This document shows, one piece after another, positions 4,389-5,908 of a stretch of DNA of 5,908 nt. The DNA comes from Paracoccaceae bacterium. GTDB lineage: Bacteria; Pseudomonadota; Alphaproteobacteria; Rhodobacterales; Rhodobacteraceae. The translations under genes were made by a program, and so were the position numbers. The DNA lies in contig SLKW01000388.1 in assembly GCA_007134405.1 (NCBI GenBank), forward strand, positions 1 to 5,908. The letters are read 5' to 3'. Position 1 is the stretch's first letter. Every line of letters starts with the position of its first letter. The notes beneath the pieces are model-generated. The model searched no databases and was not told where the DNA came from. It was given only the letters and a program-made list of their open reading frames with translations.

Positions 4389-5021
4389 ATGCCACTGCGA
4401 GGCACGGTAAAAATGGAAATGAACGCAGTTGCCACGGAGGAGTTTGCGCTGGCGACCGGCACGGTGCCGCTGCGGCGCGTGCTCACATACGCGATCGACA
4501 GCACTGCGGCGGAAATCACATCCGATGTGATTTATCAGAATGCGGGTGAGATCGCGGCCGGGGCTACGCTGGAGCTGGACCTCAGCGGCACGCTCACAGA
4601 TTATTGGGGCGAGACTATCGAGCTTGACCGTGTCCACGCGCTTTATGTGCGTAATGCCACGGTCGATGCTGATGAGGGCGATTCGGAGATTCAGGTCGGC
4701 GGCGGCTTGAACTGCTTCGTGTGGTGGTACGCAGACCCGTCTGATGTGATCGAGATTCAGGCCGGCGGTGCCCTCACCGCGATACAGGGCGAGGATGCCG
4801 GTTGGCCCGTGGTGGCCGGGACTGGCGATATGCTACGCCTTGAAAACCTCGATTCCGTGAATGCCGCCTCTTATGAAATCGTGATAATCGGCGAGAGCGA
4901 GGCGAGCGCGGCGACCACGACCTCGACCGAACCCCCGACTACTACTACTACTGAAGCACCGACTACTACTACTGAAGCACCGACTACTACTACCGAACTC
5001 CCGACAACGACCACAACCTAA
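4389..5021 (+). CDS. Probable virion protein: beta-rich domain plus Thr-rich C-terminal tail
   Basis: 210 residues in two parts. Residues 1-170 are beta-rich: L-D-L-S-G-T-L-T-D-Y-W-G (63-74), R-V-H-A-L-Y-V-R-N-A-T-V (81-92), a VGGG turn at 103-106, W-Y-A-D-P-S-D-V then an A-G-G turn, G-W-P-V-V-A-G-T-G-D-M-L-R-L-E-N (138-153) and Y-E-I-V-I-I-G (162-168). From memory this matches a domain of unknown function found in structural modules of uncultured tailed phages; no function is established. Residues 176-210 hold 22 threonines of 35, arranged as Thr runs separated by E-A-P or E-L-P, and end in five Thr before tandem TAA TAA stops. This resembles a flexible, mucin-like extension that could stay exposed and could be O-glycosylated (inference). 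It lies between the tail terminator and the tail tube gene. It may be a tail or capsid surface protein; being the main tail tube is the alternative. Confidence 0.7.
   Translation: MPLRGTVKMEMNAVATEEFALATGTVPLRRVLTYAIDSTAAEITSDVIYQNAGEIAAGATLELDLSGTLTDYWGETIELDRVHALYVRNATVDADEGDSEIQVGGGLNCFVWWYADPSDVIEIQAGGALTAIQGEDAGWPVVAGTGDMLRLENLDSVNAASYEIVIIGESEASAATTTSTEPPTTTTTEAPTTTTEAPTTTTELPTTTTT
4513..4533 (+). repeat. Perfect 10-bp inverted repeat around a single C
   Basis: AAATCACATC (4513-4522) and GATGTGATTT (4524-4533) are exact reverse complements separated by one base. It is AT-richer than its surroundings and lies in codons about 42-49 of the Thr-tailed protein gene. It could fold as a hairpin with a short loop in mRNA, or look like a dimeric repressor site in DNA. 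No function is shown. Confidence 0.5.
4938..5003 (+). repeat. 21-bp coding tandem repeat (TTTTEAP unit)
   Basis: Units at 4941-4961 and 4962-4982 are identical (four ACT codons, GAA, GCA, CCG). The unit at 4983-5003 differs by ACC for the fourth ACT and CTC for GCA. An extra ACT at 4938 extends the first run to five. The length is a multiple of three, so copy-number changes by slippage would lengthen or shorten the protein tail without breaking the frame. Confidence 0.9.
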
Positions 5022-5028
5022 TAATGCG

Positions 5029-5034
5029 AAGGAG
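5029..5034 (+). promoter_or_regulatory. Ribosome binding site for the tail tube protein
   Basis: AAGGAG lies 6 nt before the ATG at 5041, following the tandem TAA TAA stops of the previous gene. A strong independent site suits an abundant tube subunit. Confidence 0.75.
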
Positions 5035-5040
5035 CTAACC

Positions 5041-5415
5041 ATGCCTTACTGTGGCGATGAGGGCTATGTCCAGATCGGGCTTGTGCGCCTGGATGTGACG
5101 TCCTGGACTGCGACGGAAACTGCGGAGAAAGCCGAAACGACTAACACAGGAAGCGCTGGCTGGCGTGAGGAAATCGCGTGCATACGCTTCCTGGAGGGAT
5201 CGGCCGAGGCCGACTTTGATCCGACCGAGGGCCCGAAAGTCGCGCCAAACATCGCGGCCGGTGATGAGGTGGTAATGGAACTGCACACCGGCGATTCGGG
5301 ACAATACAACCTGACGGCGCTGATCGACCGCCTTCGATGGACGATGCCGGCGAGAGATAAAATCACGTACTCATTCGATTTCTCGTCGCAGGGCGAAGTT
5401 ACGTATACACCATAA
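5041..5415 (+). CDS. Putative major tail (tube) protein, short form
   Basis: 124 residues, no membrane segment, beta-rich. Tail tube subunits stack as rings to make the DNA-conducting tube of long-tailed phages. The visible pattern fits short tube proteins: G-Y-V-Q-I-G-L-V-R-L-D-V-T-S-W-T at the start, an E-K-A-E-T-T-N-T-G-S-A-G-W loop (29-41), an acidic A-D-F-D segment (57-60), a G-D-E-V-V-M-E-L strand (74-81), Y-N-L-T-A-L-I-D helix (89-96) and I-T-Y-S-F-D-F-S-S-Q-G-E-V-T-Y at the end (108-122), the last being typical of tube proteins. Context agrees: it follows the tail terminator region and precedes the probable tail assembly chaperone. It is near the short end for a tube protein, so a large C-terminal decoration domain is absent; the preceding Thr-tailed gene might supply that surface instead (inference). 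Confidence 0.68.
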   Translation: MPYCGDEGYVQIGLVRLDVTSWTATETAEKAETTNTGSAGWREEIACIRFLEGSAEADFDPTEGPKVAPNIAAGDEVVMELHTGDSGQYNLTALIDRLRWTMPARDKITYSFDFSSQGEVTYTP

Positions 5416-5430
5416 TTTCTGGAGGGCGGC

Positions 5431-5908
5431 ATGGTGACGAAAGCAGCTGACGCGGCGAAAGCGCCATTAGTGATTACGCACGAGGGGCGGGAATATACGC
5501 TCTCGCCTCTTGAATTTCGAGACTTGGCGGAAATAGAACGCTGGGCCTCAGCATTGCCGTTTGAGCACGCACGGCGACAGATCGCGGCGCTGGGAAATAT
5601 GGCGACACCCGAGGCCCGCCAACAGATTCTGGCGAACGCAACAGAGCGTAGCGATAAGCTCAACCTGTCTACGCCGGAATTTGTGCGAGTGCTCAGCAGC
5701 ATTGAGGGCGTGATCTACATGTTATTTCTTTCGCTGCGCAAGGACAACCCGGAGGTTACGCGCGAGCAGGCGGCGGATTTGGTGAGCCTGGATAACCTGG
5801 AGGAGTGGCAGCAGCGCCTCGATAAGGTGAGCGGCTTGACGGGGGACGACGACGAGGTGCGCCCTACGCAAAGCCCGGAAAGCACAACCAGCGCGAACGA
5901 ATCCACGA
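5431..5908 (+). CDS. Probable tail assembly chaperone (3'-truncated by window edge)
   Basis: The frame opens at ATG 5431, 5 nt after GGAGG (5421-5425), and stays open through 159 codons to the right edge. A GTG at 5434 is the only near alternative start. The visible N-terminus, A-P-L-V-I-T-H-E-G-R-E-Y-T-L-S-P-L-E-F-R-D-L-A-E-I-E-R-W, reads as a short beta hairpin followed by a helix. The rest is helical, including S-L-D-N-L-E-E-W-Q-Q-R-L (119-130), then an acidic, low-complexity end (G-D-D-D-E, S-P-E-S-T-T-S). There is no membrane segment or enzyme motif. Genes in this slot, between the tail tube and tape measure, usually code for gpG-type chaperones that coat the tape measure protein before tube assembly, often with a -1 frameshifted longer product. 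No canonical slippery heptamer is visible before the edge. The assignment rests on position and pattern. Confidence 0.6.
   Translation, partial: MVTKAADAAKAPLVITHEGREYTLSPLEFRDLAEIERWASALPFEHARRQIAALGNMATPEARQQILANATERSDKLNLSTPEFVRVLSSIEGVIYMLFLSLRKDNPEVTREQAADLVSLDNLEEWQQRLDKVSGLTGDDDEVRPTQSPESTTSANEST

Noticed and set aside
3960..4637. 225-codon - strand open frame across the tail terminator and the next gene
   Set aside because: It spans two well-supported + strand genes and their intergenic ribosome site, and its translation shows no family-like pattern.
4938..5003. CRISPR-like array from the repeated 21-bp units
   Set aside because: Units are directly adjacent with no spacers, are in frame, and encode the Thr-rich tail.
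5064..5702. 212-codon - strand open frame opposite the tail tube and chaperone genes
   Set aside because: Ser/Arg-rich antisense translation crossing two + strand genes; no family pattern. The + strand frames have ribosome sites and family-like patterns.
5838..5890. G-run at ACGGGGGAC and GGAAAGC as -1 frameshift sites in the chaperone gene
   Set aside because: Neither fits X XXY YYZ in the reading frame, so tRNA re-pairing after a slip would be poor.

Overview
The window is a fragment of a tailed double-stranded DNA phage, or of a prophage. It holds the right-hand part of the head genes and the start of the tail genes. Every supported gene is on the + strand. Genes are packed tightly: several stop/start codons overlap by 1-4 nt, and no gap exceeds 64 nt. 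Most genes have a purine-rich Shine-Dalgarno sequence, so the host is a bacterium with ordinary SD-led translation. Base composition is moderately GC-rich by eye. Nothing here identifies the host species, and no integrase, host gene or tRNA is visible, so free phage and prophage cannot be told apart. The gene order fits a long-tailed phage of the HK97/lambda morphogenetic type.

Layout: (1) 1-1753 holds two adjacent, divergent HK97-fold major capsid protein genes. The first is cut by the left edge; the second is complete. (2) 1776-2294 is a small beta-rich protein in the position of a head decoration protein. A GC-rich hairpin follows. (3) 2359-2628 is a small protein with one membrane segment and a long, regular coiled coil, unexpected inside a head module. 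(4) 2628-4376 is the conserved neck block, in order: gp6-like head-tail connector, gp7-like head closure protein, gp10-like tail completion protein and DUF3168-like tail terminator, nearly all coupled by overlapping codons. (5) 4389-5021 is an additional probable virion protein with a threonine-rich C-terminal tail encoded partly by 21-bp tandem repeats. (6) 5041-5415 is a short tail tube protein. (7) 5431 to the right edge is a probable tail assembly chaperone. A tape measure gene would be expected next.

Together the genes would build the capsid shell, close it after DNA packaging, join it to the tail and start tail tube assembly. Terminase, portal and prohead protease are expected to the left but are not in view.

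The most unusual signals are the side-by-side capsid paralogues and the threonine-run C-terminal tails on three separate virion proteins (both capsid copies and the 4389-5021 product). The Thr codons are mixed in the capsid tails, which points to selection on the peptide. Secondary signals are the membrane/coiled-coil gene in the head operon and a long hairpin inside the second capsid gene.
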